Below, one piece after another: positions 25,173 to 35,895 of a stretch of 64,000 nt of DNA. Made by a program: the position numbers and the translations under genes. The notes beneath the pieces are model-generated. The model made no database searches, was not told the origin of the DNA, and worked only from the letters and a program-made list of their open reading frames with translations. Numbering within the stretch: the stretch's first letter is position 1; the number at the start of each line of letters is the position of its first letter. Origin of the DNA: Parafilimonas terrae (GTDB lineage Bacteria; Bacteroidota; Bacteroidia; Chitinophagales; Chitinophagaceae); NCBI RefSeq assembly GCF_900115755.1, contig NZ_FOXQ01000005.1, positions 124,001 to 188,000 of the forward strand, written 5' to 3'.

Positions 25173-25850
25173 ATGATAAAGATTTCAGATCTCGAAAAAG
25201 TTTATCGCACCGAAGAAGTAGAAACCGTTGCGCTGAATAAATTATCCTTCGAAGTAAAGGATGGAGAATTTGTTGCCGTAATGGGCCCGTCCGGCTGCGG
25301 AAAATCTACGCTGCTTAACATTCTTGGCCTGCTCGATGATCCTGATGCCGGCAGCTTTTTATTTAACCAGATTGAAGTGGCACATTTTAATGAACGCAAA
25401 CGCGCCGACCTGCGCAAGCACAACATCGGCTTCGTATTCCAGAGCTTTAATTTGATTGACGAATTAACCGTATTTGAAAACGTTGAATTGCCATTGATTT
25501 ATACCGGCGTTAAAACTGCAGAAAGAAAAAAACGTGTGGAAGAAGTGCTGGATAAAGTACAGATCATGCACCGCCGCAACCACTATCCGCAGCAATTATC
25601 GGGTGGCCAGCAGCAGCGTGTGGCCGTAGCAAGGGCTGTTGTAAACCATCCCAAATTAATATTGGCAGATGAACCTACCGGTAATCTCGATTCTAATAAT
25701 GGTAACGAAGTAATGCAACTGCTTACGGAATTAAATGAGCAAGGCACTACCATCGTAATGGTTACGCACAGCGAGCACGATGCACGTTACAGCCACCGCA
25801 TCATCCGCATGCTGGACGGACAAACGGTTACGGAGAATATATTGATATAG
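25173..25850 (+). CDS. ABC transporter ATPase (MacB/LolD/YbbA type)
   Basis: A 225-residue nucleotide-binding subunit. Motifs in order are the A-loop region YRTEEV, Walker A GPSGCGKST (38-46), Q-loop Gln90, signature LSGGQQQR (142-149), Walker B LILADEP (162-168), D-loop NLDS and switch His199 (MVTHSEHD). It belongs to the type VII (mechanotransmission) group that powers FtsX/MacB-like permeases. It is the only ATPase in the region. Ten separate permease genes follow on the same strand, so one ATPase dimer probably serves all of them in turn (inference). Confidence 0.96.
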   Translation: MIKISDLEKVYRTEEVETVALNKLSFEVKDGEFVAVMGPSGCGKSTLLNILGLLDDPDAGSFLFNQIEVAHFNERKRADLRKHNIGFVFQSFNLIDELTVFENVELPLIYTGVKTAERKKRVEEVLDKVQIMHRRNHYPQQLSGGQQQRVAVARAVVNHPKLILADEPTGNLDSNNGNEVMQLLTELNEQGTTIVMVTHSEHDARYSHRIIRMLDGQTVTENILI

Positions 25851-25891
25851 CCTTCAGCAGTCAGCTATCAGCAATATGTCTTACTGAAGGC
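25849..25891 (+). repeat. Hairpin-forming inverted repeat after the ATPase gene
   Basis: AGCCTTCAG at 25849-25857 pairs with CTGAAGGCT at 25883-25891 around a 25-nt loop, at the stop of the ATPase gene. It could weaken read-through into the permease genes, or simply stabilise the mRNA end. There is no U-tract. Confidence 0.4.
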
Positions 25892-25953
25892 TGTTTCTGG
25901 TTGCAGAAAGCTTGTGTTTATATCAGCCATCATCATATCAGAAATTAATTGCC

Positions 25954-28302
25954 ATGTTCAGAAACTATTTTAAAATAGCCTGGCGCAATTTATGGCGCAG
26001 CAAAGGTTTTACGGTTATTAATATCCTTGGGCTTACCATTGGTATTACCTGCACTATACTTATTTTATTGTGGGTGCAGAATGAACTTACATACGATAAG
26101 TTTCAAAAGAACTATAATAATATTTACCAGGTAATTGCCAACCGTGATTTTAATAACCAGGTTTTTACTGACAGAAACATGGCGCTGCCGCTTGCTGATG
26201 CACTTGAAAAAAACCTGTCGCAGATAAAACATGCTGTAGTCACTACACACCGTCAGCAAAACCTGCTTGCATATAACAACAATAAAATAAAGAAAGAGGG
26301 TTACTATGTAAGCGATCATTTTTTTGATATTTTTTCATGGCACTTTGTAAAAGGCAATGCTGCAGCCTTAAAAGACCCCAACTCTATTATACTTACTGAA
26401 GATGCCGCAAAGGCATTTTTCGGAGACGCTGATCCTATTAATAAACTGCTTACCATTGATAATAGCCAGTCGGTTAAAGTGGCTGCAGTAGTTAAGCAAG
26501 CTCCTGATAATTCTACTTTCCAGTTCGACTGGATAATGCCTTTCAATTATAACGACCCCGGCACGAAAGCTTCTATGAATGAATGGGTAAATTCTTCATG
26601 GAATGTATTTATACAGGCAGTACCTGGCGCCGATACGGCTTTATTGAACAAGGACATCACTAAAATAAAAAGGTCGCATGGTCATGATGAAATCAGCAGC
26701 TACTTTGTTTTTCCCATGAGCCGCTGGCATTTATACAGCGATTTTGAAAACGGCAAAAACACGGGCGGCATGATTGAGTATGTTCGGTTGTTTTCTATTA
26801 TTGCTGTTATTATTCTATTGATTGCCTGTATTAATTTCATGAACCTCTCTACTGCAAGAAGCGAAAAGCGTGCAAAGGAAGTTGGCATAAGGAAAACCCT
26901 GGGCTCAAACAGGAAACAATTAATTTCCCAATTTTACTGCGAGTCATTTATTTTAACACTGATTGCCTTTGTTCTTGCAATTATTGCCGTTGTTTTATTG
27001 CTGCCATCATTCAACTTAATGGTTGATAAACATCTTTCTTTAAATATAATGCAGCCTTCATTCTGGATAACGGCTTTTAGTATTGTTTTGCTTACGGCAT
27101 TTGTTGCCGGCAATTATCCTGCATTGTATCTTTCTTCATTCAATCCTGTAAAAGTTTTAAAAGGAACAATTATTTCCGGTAAAAAAACAATCTTGCCAAG
27201 GCATATACTCGTTGTCTCCCAGTTTGTAATTTCTATATTGCTCATATCTGCAACCATTATTGTTTACCAGCAAATACAACATACAAAAGACCGCGATATG
27301 GGTTATAATCCCAACGGCCTTGTAATGATTCCGTCCACACCCGATGTTGATAAAAACTTTACTGTTATAAAACAACAGTTACTTGCATCGGGCATTATTA
27401 GCAGCGTTACGAGAACATCATCGCCAATTACTGAAGTTTGGTGGAATACAGGAGCGCCGGACTATGATGGGAAACCTGCAAATACAAATATTATTATGGG
27501 TGGATTAGCCACTGATGTAGATTTTGCAAAAACGATGAATGTAAAATTATTGCAGGGGCACGATTTTACGGGCACTCCCTCCGATTCAACCTCTATGATG
27601 TTGAACAAAGCGGCAGTAGATGCAATGAAGCTGAAAAACCCGGTTGGCATGCAAATGCGCTATGGCAAAACCTATACGGTAATTGGCGTAACTGATAACG
27701 TAATTATGACATCACCGTTTGAACCGGCGTATCCAATGCTAATGGTTTATGATGGAAGCAGCTCCGGCATGGCTACAATGCGTATAAAAAGCGGCGTGCC
27801 TGCACAAAAGGCAATTACATTGTTAGAAGTAGTGTTCAAAAAATATAACCCGTCAGTACCTTTTGAATACCAGTTTGTGGACCAGGAGTTTCAAAAGAAA
27901 TTTATAACTGAAGAATTAATCGGAAAGCTCACGAATATTTTTTCTGTACTGGCAATTTTTATTTGCTGTCTTGGCCTTGCAGGGCTGGCCTCGTTTACCA
28001 TAGAAAAACGTTTCCGCGAAATAGGCGTACGCAAAGTGCTTGGGGCAAGCGTTCAGCAATTGCTGGTTCTTATTTCAAAAGAGTTTTTAAAGCTTGTTGT
28101 AATTGCTTTTATAATTGCCGCACCACTTACCTATTGGCTAATGAACAACTGGCTGCATAATTATAATTATCGCATTACTATACACCTGTGGCTTTTTGCT
28201 GTTGTAGGAGTTGCTATGCTAATATTAACCTTAATTGTGGTGAGCTTAAATACAATAAAAGCTGCAATAACTAACCCTGTAAAGAGTTTGAGAACGGAAT
28301 AA
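25954..28302 (+). CDS. FtsX/MacB-type ABC permease, copy 1 of 10
   Basis: A 782-residue permease made of two FtsX modules. TM1 (about 21-42) and a MacB-like periplasmic domain (about 45-275) are followed by TM2-4 (about 277-390). TM5 (about 416-438), a second periplasmic domain (about 440-655) and TM6-8 (about 660-775) make up the second module. The two coupling helices read RAKEVGIRKTLGS (near 305) and RFREIGVRKVLGA (near 690). It ends TNPVKSLRTE. There is no ATPase domain, so it should pair with the neighbouring 225-residue ATPase. The ATG at 25954 gives the standard MFRNYFKIAWRNL start. Substrate unknown. Confidence 0.92.
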   Translation: MFRNYFKIAWRNLWRSKGFTVINILGLTIGITCTILILLWVQNELTYDKFQKNYNNIYQVIANRDFNNQVFTDRNMALPLADALEKNLSQIKHAVVTTHRQQNLLAYNNNKIKKEGYYVSDHFFDIFSWHFVKGNAAALKDPNSIILTEDAAKAFFGDADPINKLLTIDNSQSVKVAAVVKQAPDNSTFQFDWIMPFNYNDPGTKASMNEWVNSSWNVFIQAVPGADTALLNKDITKIKRSHGHDEISSYFVFPMSRWHLYSDFENGKNTGGMIEYVRLFSIIAVIILLIACINFMNLSTARSEKRAKEVGIRKTLGSNRKQLISQFYCESFILTLIAFVLAIIAVVLLLPSFNLMVDKHLSLNIMQPSFWITAFSIVLLTAFVAGNYPALYLSSFNPVKVLKGTIISGKKTILPRHILVVSQFVISILLISATIIVYQQIQHTKDRDMGYNPNGLVMIPSTPDVDKNFTVIKQQLLASGIISSVTRTSSPITEVWWNTGAPDYDGKPANTNIIMGGLATDVDFAKTMNVKLLQGHDFTGTPSDSTSMMLNKAAVDAMKLKNPVGMQMRYGKTYTVIGVTDNVIMTSPFEPAYPMLMVYDGSSSGMATMRIKSGVPAQKAITLLEVVFKKYNPSVPFEYQFVDQEFQKKFITEELIGKLTNIFSVLAIFICCLGLAGLASFTIEKRFREIGVRKVLGASVQQLLVLISKEFLKLVVIAFIIAAPLTYWLMNNWLHNYNYRITIHLWLFAVVGVAMLILTLIVVSLNTIKAAITNPVKSLRTE

Positions 28303-28305
28303 ACC

Positions 28306-28319
28306 GGTCAACGGTCAAC
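28306..28319 (+). repeat. GGTCAAC tandem repeat, 2 copies
   Basis: Two head-to-tail GGTCAAC units in the 54-bp spacer after permease copy 1, followed by a CATCAAAAAATCA segment. Related spacers lie after the remnant (39445) and after copies 7 and 8. Confidence 0.6.
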
Positions 28320-28356
28320 GGTAATCCTGGCATCAAAAAATCAGAAACGACTAAAA

Positions 28357-30726
28357 ATGCTAAACAACTTTTTTAAAATCGCATTCAGGAACCTTTGGAA
28401 AAATAAAGGCTTTTCATTTATCAATATTGCCGGGCTTGCAGTGGGCATGGCCAGCGCCATCCTCATTTTATTATGGATACAAAATGAAATGAGCCATGAT
28501 AAATTCTATGCAAAATCAGACAGGATTTATACCCTTAATAACCGCGATAAATTTAATGGCGAATTATGGGCATGGAACTCAACCCCGAAAATTTTAGCGC
28601 CTACTATAAAACATGAATTTCCAGATGTGGAAGAAGCGGTGCGTTATAACGATGCTACTTTTTTGTTTACGGTGGGCGAAAAACATTTGAATGTAGCCGG
28701 CGGCTTTAGCGATTCGGGTTTCTTCCGTGTATTTGATTTTCCTTTTATAAAAGGCAATCCTAATACGGCTTTGGATAAAATAAACAGCATTGTTATTACA
28801 GAAGATCTTTCCAAAAAACTATTTGGCAACGATGATGCTTTGGGCAAGGTTATTAAAATTGACAGCGCTGATTATTTTACCGTAACCGGTGTTTTAAAAA
28901 GCCTGCCGAATAATACAATTTTTGGTTTTGAATATTTATTGCCCTGGTCTTACATGAAAAAAATTGGATGGGATGATGAATACTGGGGCAATAATTCCGT
29001 AAGAAGTTATGTGCTGCTTAAGCCCAACGTAAAGCAGGCTGACTTTGACAGGAAGATAAAAAATGTAACCATCGATCATACTAAAAATGGCGAAGACCCT
29101 TCTACCACGCAGGTGTTTACGCAATTGTTCAGGGACCGCTGGCTATATTCCAAATCAGTAAACGGCCAGTATGTTGGCGGCCGCATTGAAACCGTAAAAC
29201 TCTTCTTCATAATTGCTGCATTCATTCTTTTAATTGCCTGCATCAACTTTATGAATTTAAGCACGGCGCGCAGTGAAAAGCGTGCAAAAGAAGTAGGCAT
29301 ACGCAAGGTGGCTGGCGCGTATAAATCATCGCTGGTAAGCCAGTTCATCGGCGAAAGCATATTGCTTGCTTTTCTTGCCTTCCTGTTAGCAATTATAATT
29401 GTTGAAATAAGTTTACCAGGCTTCAACCACCTGGTTGATAAAAAACTTTACATCGATTTTGGTAATCCTTCTTTCTGGTTGTTTGCCATCGGCTTTGTTG
29501 TATTTACCGGCGTACTGGCAGGCAGCTACCCTGCATTTTATCTTTCTTCATTCAAACCGGTAAGTGTATTAAAAGGCACTTTCAAAGCAAGCCATGCATT
29601 GGTAACGCCAAGAAAAGTATTGGTTGTTTTGCAGTTCACTTTTGCCATAGCATTAATAATATGCACCATTATTGTTGGCAGGCAGATTAATTATGCGCAA
29701 GCACGCGATGCAGGTTATGTGCGTGATAAACTGGTGTACACTTACATACAGGGCGATGTGAACAGGCATTATGATTTAATAAGAAATGATTTGCTGGGCA
29801 GCGGCGCCGCTGTAGCCGTTACAAAATCTATGAGCCCCATCACACAGCGCTGGAGCGATAGCTGGGGCTGGGAATGGGATGGCTCTACAGGCGCAGATGA
29901 TAAAACAGATTTTGTGATGATGGCCGCCGATGCAGATTTTGCAAAAACGATGGGCATTAAATTGGTGGAAGGCAGGGATATAGATGTATATAAATATGCC
30001 ACTGATTCCACTGCCGCATTGCTTAATGAATCTGCGGTTAAAATAATGCGCTTAAAACATCCGGTAGGCGCTGTAATTAAAGGCCAGGGCGTTGACTGGC
30101 ATGTGGTAGGCGTTATGAAAGATTTTATTTATGAATCGCCTTATGAAAAGGTAAACCAGTTAATTGTGATGGGCCCTAAATCGTGGTTTAATATCATTCA
30201 TTTTAAATTGAACCCTGCTAATTCAACAGAGAAAAACCTAAAGCTTGCAGAAGGTGTATTTAAAAAATATAACCCGCAATATCCTGCAACATTCAACTTT
30301 GCCGATGAAGGATATGCTTTAAAATTCCAGGAAGAAAAACGTATTGGTACATTGGCGGCTTTATTTGCTGCATTAACCATTTTCATTTCATGCCTGGGCT
30401 TATTCGGGCTGGCTACTTACATGGCAGAAAACCGTATAAAAGAAATTGGCGTGCGCAAGGTATTAGGCGCATCTGTAGCAAGCATCACCACTTTATTATC
30501 CAAAGATTTTTTGAAGCTGGTAATTATTTCTATTGTTATAGCCACACCGGTTGCATGGTGGGCCATGTATGAATGGCTGAGCAATTACACCTATAAAATT
30601 GGCATTGAATGGTGGGTATTTATTGCAGCAGGTTTATTATCGGTTGCCATTGCATTGCTCACGGTAAGCTACCAGGCAATAAAAGCAGCAATTGCAAATC
30701 CATCAAAATCGCTGCGTACAGAGTAG
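28357..30726 (+). CDS. FtsX/MacB-type ABC permease, copy 2 of 10
   Basis: A 789-residue two-module permease. The start MLNNFFKIAFRNLWKNKG is the usual short cytoplasmic helix before TM1. Coupling helix 1 is RAKEVGIRKVAGA, where the final residues differ from the LGS/IGS of most copies. Coupling helix 2 is RIKEIGVRKVLGA. The periplasmic domain of module 2 has a Trp-rich patch (WSDSWGWEWDG) also seen in weaker form in copy 1. It ends ANPSKSLRTE. It starts 54 bp after copy 1, across a GGTCAAC-repeat spacer. Confidence 0.92.
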   Translation: MLNNFFKIAFRNLWKNKGFSFINIAGLAVGMASAILILLWIQNEMSHDKFYAKSDRIYTLNNRDKFNGELWAWNSTPKILAPTIKHEFPDVEEAVRYNDATFLFTVGEKHLNVAGGFSDSGFFRVFDFPFIKGNPNTALDKINSIVITEDLSKKLFGNDDALGKVIKIDSADYFTVTGVLKSLPNNTIFGFEYLLPWSYMKKIGWDDEYWGNNSVRSYVLLKPNVKQADFDRKIKNVTIDHTKNGEDPSTTQVFTQLFRDRWLYSKSVNGQYVGGRIETVKLFFIIAAFILLIACINFMNLSTARSEKRAKEVGIRKVAGAYKSSLVSQFIGESILLAFLAFLLAIIIVEISLPGFNHLVDKKLYIDFGNPSFWLFAIGFVVFTGVLAGSYPAFYLSSFKPVSVLKGTFKASHALVTPRKVLVVLQFTFAIALIICTIIVGRQINYAQARDAGYVRDKLVYTYIQGDVNRHYDLIRNDLLGSGAAVAVTKSMSPITQRWSDSWGWEWDGSTGADDKTDFVMMAADADFAKTMGIKLVEGRDIDVYKYATDSTAALLNESAVKIMRLKHPVGAVIKGQGVDWHVVGVMKDFIYESPYEKVNQLIVMGPKSWFNIIHFKLNPANSTEKNLKLAEGVFKKYNPQYPATFNFADEGYALKFQEEKRIGTLAALFAALTIFISCLGLFGLATYMAENRIKEIGVRKVLGASVASITTLLSKDFLKLVIISIVIATPVAWWAMYEWLSNYTYKIGIEWWVFIAAGLLSVAIALLTVSYQAIKAAIANPSKSLRTE

Positions 30727-30823
30727 TAAAAAAAGAAGCGTATAGCTTCCCGTAAAATTAAAATTCAAAATAGTCGTCCCGCCTTGACTTTTGATTTTTG
30801 ATTTACAATTTAAAACTGCCTTT

Positions 30824-33217
30824 ATGTTTAAAAACTATCTCACGATTGCATGGCGCAACTTAAAGCGCAATAAAATTTATGCTTTTATCAACATTGCTGG
30901 TTTAAGCATTGGCCTGGCCTGCGCCATGCTTATTTTATTGTATGTAAAAGATGAAGTAAGCTTTGACAGGTTTCATAATAATGTTGGTAATATTTATCGC
31001 ATCGTATCAAAAAACAAGTATAACGGCCAGGAATATAAAAGCACCAATACGGGCTTTTTGCAAGGCTCGCGCTTTACACAAAATGTGCCTGGCATAAAAA
31101 CGTTTGTGCGTGTGCAAAGCGGGGCTGAAGATATAAAAACCGGCACCGATGTGCAATCGCAGGACCTGCTGTATGTTGATTCAAGCTTCTTTAATGTATT
31201 TACGTTTCCGTTAATTGCCGGCAACCCGCAAACCTGTTTAAAAGAGCCGCGTTCCATTGTAATAAGTGAGGATATGGCGAAGAAACAATTTGGCACAACA
31301 GATGCCGTTGGCAAAGTAATAATGATTAAGGAAGACAGCGCTTTTCAGCCGTATAAAGTAACTGCCGTTGCCAGGCGCAGCCCGCAAAATTCATCCATTC
31401 GCTTTGAAGCGTTATTGCCTTTTAAAGAATCGGCGGACGATGCAAGGAACAATGACAACTGGTATAACTTCTTTTTGAACACATTTGTGGTGCTGCAACC
31501 CAGTGCCAATCTTAATACAGTAAATACGGAAATACAAAAGTTTTACGTTCGCGATGCCGGCCAGACTTTTAAGGAAATGACAGAAAAATATGGCGGTGGC
31601 GGCACCATGGGCGAATATTTTTTGCAGCCCTATATTGATATACACATGAACCCTGAACTGGGCGCGCAGAATGGAATGGTTAACGGCAGCAACCCAACAT
31701 ACGCTTATATTCTTTCAGGTATTGCCTTATTTGTGTTATTGATTGCATGCATCAATTTCATTAATCTTACGGTAGCGCGTTCAGTAAAGCGCGCAAAAGA
31801 AATTGGTATAAGAAAAGTGGTGGGCGGCGAAAGAAAGCAACTCATTCTGCAGTTCCTGGGTGAATCATTTTTGTTGTGCACCATTTCCTTTTTAATGGCC
31901 ATCTGGCTGGTAATATTGGTATTGCCATTATTCAATAATCTTGCTAACAAAGCGCTTGCCATCAGCTATTTGCTTGATGCAAAACTGGTAGGCGGTTATA
32001 TAATTCTTTATTTGCTTACAGGCATTTTAGCGGGCTTTTACCCTGCCCTGGTTTTATCGGGTTATAAACCGGTGGATACTTTATATAGCCGCTTTAATAT
32101 TAAAGGCAAAAACTATTTACAAAAGTCGCTTGTTGTGTTGCAGTTTACGCTGGCGTCGTTCCTCATTATTGCCACATTTACTATTTATACGCAGTTTAAT
32201 TATTTAACTACGGAAGATTTGGGTTATGATGACAGCAACCTTGTAATACTGCATAAAGACAGGCTTAAACATACGGATGCGGCTTTGTTTAAAAATGAGT
32301 TGCTGAAAAATTCAAACATACTTGGCGTTAGCGCAAAAAACGGCGGGCAATGGGGAACGGCTGCAAGAAACGCTATTGATACTACCATTCAATTTGCTTA
32401 TGAAACGGTGGATGAGCATTACATTCCTTTATTAAAAATTCCATTGTTGCAGGGCCGTAATTTTTCTAAAGATTTTCCGGCAGATTCCACCCAATCTGTT
32501 ATCGTAAATGAATCTTTTGTAAAGAAAGCCGGATGGAAAACGCCTATCGGGCAAACCGTAAACTTCTGGTACAACAACAATGAAACTTATACAGTAATTG
32601 GCGTGGTAAAAGATTATCATTTTGCCTCGCTTAATCAAAAAATAGGGCCGCAACTGTTTACTATGAAGAATGATAATATGTACGGCGATTATTATGTAAA
32701 GATTAAACCCGGTTCGGCAACAGCAAGCTTAAAATGGTTACGCAGTAAGTTTAAAGAATTTTACCCGCTAAGCCCATATACCTATAAATTTAAAGATGAT
32801 GATAACAAGCGTGCCTACGATGATGTTGCCAAATGGAAACAGATAATGTTATTCAGCGCATTCCTTACCATATTTATTTCCTGCATTGGTTTATTTGGAT
32901 TAAGCGTATTGTCGGCCGAAAAACGTACAAAAGAAATTGGTATAAGAAAAGTATTGGGCGCATCTGTAAATAACGTAGCTGCCATTCTTTCAAAAGATTT
33001 TTTAAAGCTGGTAGCCATTGCATTAATTGTTGCTGTTCCTGCGGCATATATGGCCGGTGATAAATGGCTGCAGAATTATCCTTACCGTATTACACAAAGC
33101 TGGTGGTTGTTTGCAGGCGCCGCGTTGCTTGTAATAATGATAGCATTAATAACGGTAAGTTTCCAGGCCATAAAAGCGGCGATGGCTAACCCGGTGAAGA
33201 GCCTGCGGACAGAATGA
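30824..33217 (+). CDS. FtsX/MacB-type ABC permease, copy 3 of 10
   Basis: A 797-residue permease starting at the ATG at 30824 (MFKNYLTIAWRNLKRNK); the longer frame to 30791 adds a non-family sequence. Coupling helices are RAKEIGIRKVVGG and RTKEIGIRKVLGA. Its first periplasmic domain contains a Gly-rich loop (KYGGGGTMGEYF) absent from copies 1 and 2. It ends ANPVKSLRTE. The 97-bp spacer before it contains a small GAAGC/GCTTC hairpin but no strong promoter match. Confidence 0.92.
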   Translation: MFKNYLTIAWRNLKRNKIYAFINIAGLSIGLACAMLILLYVKDEVSFDRFHNNVGNIYRIVSKNKYNGQEYKSTNTGFLQGSRFTQNVPGIKTFVRVQSGAEDIKTGTDVQSQDLLYVDSSFFNVFTFPLIAGNPQTCLKEPRSIVISEDMAKKQFGTTDAVGKVIMIKEDSAFQPYKVTAVARRSPQNSSIRFEALLPFKESADDARNNDNWYNFFLNTFVVLQPSANLNTVNTEIQKFYVRDAGQTFKEMTEKYGGGGTMGEYFLQPYIDIHMNPELGAQNGMVNGSNPTYAYILSGIALFVLLIACINFINLTVARSVKRAKEIGIRKVVGGERKQLILQFLGESFLLCTISFLMAIWLVILVLPLFNNLANKALAISYLLDAKLVGGYIILYLLTGILAGFYPALVLSGYKPVDTLYSRFNIKGKNYLQKSLVVLQFTLASFLIIATFTIYTQFNYLTTEDLGYDDSNLVILHKDRLKHTDAALFKNELLKNSNILGVSAKNGGQWGTAARNAIDTTIQFAYETVDEHYIPLLKIPLLQGRNFSKDFPADSTQSVIVNESFVKKAGWKTPIGQTVNFWYNNNETYTVIGVVKDYHFASLNQKIGPQLFTMKNDNMYGDYYVKIKPGSATASLKWLRSKFKEFYPLSPYTYKFKDDDNKRAYDDVAKWKQIMLFSAFLTIFISCIGLFGLSVLSAEKRTKEIGIRKVLGASVNNVAAILSKDFLKLVAIALIVAVPAAYMAGDKWLQNYPYRITQSWWLFAGAALLVIMIALITVSFQAIKAAMANPVKSLRTE

Positions 33218-33250
33218 TAGGATCGTCGGAGATGATAGAATAAAATTGCA

Positions 33251-33264
33251 AGGCGAAAACGCCT
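33251..33264. repeat. Small AGGCG-AAAA-CGCCT hairpin
   Basis: A perfect 5-bp stem with an AAAA loop inside the 198-bp spacer between permease copies 3 and 4. There is no T-tract, so it is a weak candidate for termination. The rest of the spacer holds no gene that I can see. Confidence 0.35.
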
Positions 33265-33415
33265 CGCAGAGCAGATTATAAGGATTGCACAACCAGTGAA
33301 CTGAAGGTATTGAAAGATTTAAAGCTAACCTATGTTATGGATATTGCTGATGGCAAGATTACTGGCTGTTATCCGGGATAATAAAAAACATAGAAAAACA
33401 CCAAATATATTTTCC

Positions 33416-35866
33416 ATGCTTAGTAATTATATTAAAACCACCGTTCGCAACCTGCGGCGCAATAAAGTAAACACGCTGATAAATATTACAGGGCTTACAG
33501 TAAGCATAGCCTGTTGTATTGTTGTATATGTATTTATAAAGAATGAAAAGACATTCGATAATTTTCATTCCAAAGCCAGCCGCACGTACAGGATTGTATT
33601 TGATGATAAAACCGGTAATAATATTGAACATGGTGGTTATGTAAGCTTTCCTGTTGCAAAAGCGCTGCGTATCGATTTTCCGCAACTGGAAAATGTTACA
33701 CAGGTATATGTACGCAACTATGGCGTAATTCAGATTCCATCTGCAAACGATACACGTAAATTATTTGATGAGCAGGAAATAACGTATGCCGACGAATATT
33801 TCTTCAAAACCTTCGATTTTCAATTGCTCGCAGGCAATAAGGATAATATTTTAAAATCCCCGGATGAAGTAGTGCTTACAAAAAGGCTTGCTGATAAATT
33901 TTTCGGAAAAGAATATGCGGATGCATATAACAGGGTTATTGGTAAAACCATCATCATCAATAAAAAGCCTTACCGTATTTCTGGCGTGCTGAAAGATATG
34001 CCGCGTAACAGCAACATTGCCTGCAATATGCTACTGCCATTTAAAGATTTTGAAAGGAATAATGCTGCCACCATGCAGAATTGGATCGACACCTATTCTG
34101 AACATTACGTGTTTGTAACGCTGCCTGAAAATTATACCCCGCAACAATTTGATAAAGCGCTTATTGGTTTCAAAAATAAACACCTGCCGGGTGAATATGC
34201 AAAGCGTATAACCTGGCATCCGCAGCTATTAACAAAAGTGCATACAGATGAAATGTATGGCGGCACTTATTATGCCACACCGTCTGTTTTAATTATAGCA
34301 TTTATAACAATGGGCATAATTGTATTGCTTACAGCGTGTATTAATTTCATTAACCTGGCAACCGTGCAATCTTTAAAACGTGCAAAGGAGGTTGGTATAA
34401 GAAAAACGCTGGGCAGCAGGAAATACCAGCTCAGGCTGCAGTTTATGATTGAAACTTTTGTGCTTGTATTAATGGCATCAGCTTTTGCCGTGCTGCTGGC
34501 CAATTGGTTCCTGCAGCAGTTCAACCAATACCTTTTGTTTATTGTTGATCTTGGTTTGCATATTGATTTCAGCATTATTTTATTTCTTGCTATACTTGGT
34601 TTGATTATTACATTTTTTGCGGGATATTATCCTGCAAAAGTTTTATCGGGCTATGAACCGGCGAAAGCATTAAAGGGCGGCATACAAGCAAAATATACAA
34701 GTTTTAAAAGCAGGTTCTCCCTGCGCAAAGTATTGGTGGTAACGCAGTTTGTGGTAACGCAATTACTCATCATCGGCACTATAGTAGTTGCATCGCAAAT
34801 AAAATATTTTTACAGTAAGGATTTGGGTTACGACAAAACAGGCGTATTAAACGTTGAAATGCCTGGCAATGATGAACAGAAGCTGGAACTTTTCAGGCAA
34901 ACAATTGTGCGTAACGCTAACGTGCGTGACGTGTCGTTTAGTTCGGGCCCGCCAACATCTGCCGGTAACGGCTTTGGAAATATACGCTTGCCGGAAGCGC
35001 CTGCGGCAGATAATATTACTATGGAAAGAAAATTTACAGATAACAATTATCTTAAAACATATAAAATTCAATTGCTGGCAGGCAGGGATTTGTGGGAGAA
35101 TGATAAGGTAACCTTAAGCGACAGTGCTGCCCGCTATAATATTTTAATCAATAATAAAGCTGTTACAGCATTAGGGTTTGCTTCGCCTGAAAAAGCTATA
35201 GGTAAAAATATAATTATTAATGACAGGGATGTGGCAACCATTGTTGGAGTTACGAAAGATTTTAATAATGCTGCTTTGCAAAATGAAGTCGCTCCCTGCG
35301 TGTTGTTTTATGGCACTAACTGGGTTAGCACAGCAGGTATAAGAATGAACAGGATAAATGATGCTGCAACAAATGATTTCATTCAGAAAGCCTGGGAAGC
35401 GGTTTATCCTGACAATATCTATAAATCAATGCCGCTTGATGAATATATGCATAAAAAGGCGTTCTATGTATTGGAAGATATAATGTACAAAGGATTTAAG
35501 ATTTTTGTTGTGCTTTCCATTATTATCGGCTGCATGGGTTTGTATGGATTGATTGGTTTCCTGGCTGTACAGCGGCAAAAAGAAATAAGCATACGTAAAG
35601 TGCTGGGCGCTTCTGCCAAAAAGATTGTTTATATGTTTTCAATAGAATTTTTATGGCTGATAGGCATTGCATTTTTGGTGGCTGCACCACTTGGCTACCT
35701 GGCTATGACGTCGTGGCTGCAAGGCTTTGCCTACAGGATAAACTTAAGCCCCGTTTATTTTATAGCAGCCTTTCTTATCTCATTACTCATTGCAACGTTT
35801 ACGGTAAGCTTTCAATCAATAAAGGCGGCGGTGGCAAACCCTGTGAAGAGTTTACGGAATGAATGA
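33416..35866 (+). CDS. FtsX/MacB-type ABC permease, copy 4 of 10
   Basis: An 816-residue permease, the longest and one of the most divergent copies. The ATG at 33416 gives MLSNYIKTTVRNLRRNK; 28 codons of upstream frame to 33332 are not family-like. Coupling helix 1 is RAKEVGIRKTLGS; helix 2 is RQKEISIRKVLGA. It ends NPVKSLRNE, the only copy with RNE instead of RTE. Its module-2 TM6 starts with a distinct CMGLYGLIGFL. It is the last gene before a 197-bp gap with promoter-like elements, so it may end the first transcription unit. Confidence 0.91.
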   Translation: MLSNYIKTTVRNLRRNKVNTLINITGLTVSIACCIVVYVFIKNEKTFDNFHSKASRTYRIVFDDKTGNNIEHGGYVSFPVAKALRIDFPQLENVTQVYVRNYGVIQIPSANDTRKLFDEQEITYADEYFFKTFDFQLLAGNKDNILKSPDEVVLTKRLADKFFGKEYADAYNRVIGKTIIINKKPYRISGVLKDMPRNSNIACNMLLPFKDFERNNAATMQNWIDTYSEHYVFVTLPENYTPQQFDKALIGFKNKHLPGEYAKRITWHPQLLTKVHTDEMYGGTYYATPSVLIIAFITMGIIVLLTACINFINLATVQSLKRAKEVGIRKTLGSRKYQLRLQFMIETFVLVLMASAFAVLLANWFLQQFNQYLLFIVDLGLHIDFSIILFLAILGLIITFFAGYYPAKVLSGYEPAKALKGGIQAKYTSFKSRFSLRKVLVVTQFVVTQLLIIGTIVVASQIKYFYSKDLGYDKTGVLNVEMPGNDEQKLELFRQTIVRNANVRDVSFSSGPPTSAGNGFGNIRLPEAPAADNITMERKFTDNNYLKTYKIQLLAGRDLWENDKVTLSDSAARYNILINNKAVTALGFASPEKAIGKNIIINDRDVATIVGVTKDFNNAALQNEVAPCVLFYGTNWVSTAGIRMNRINDAATNDFIQKAWEAVYPDNIYKSMPLDEYMHKKAFYVLEDIMYKGFKIFVVLSIIIGCMGLYGLIGFLAVQRQKEISIRKVLGASAKKIVYMFSIEFLWLIGIAFLVAAPLGYLAMTSWLQGFAYRINLSPVYFIAAFLISLLIATFTVSFQSIKAAVANPVKSLRNE

Positions 35867-35895
35867 ACCGGGCGTGAAGGTTCCGGGGCCGTTTT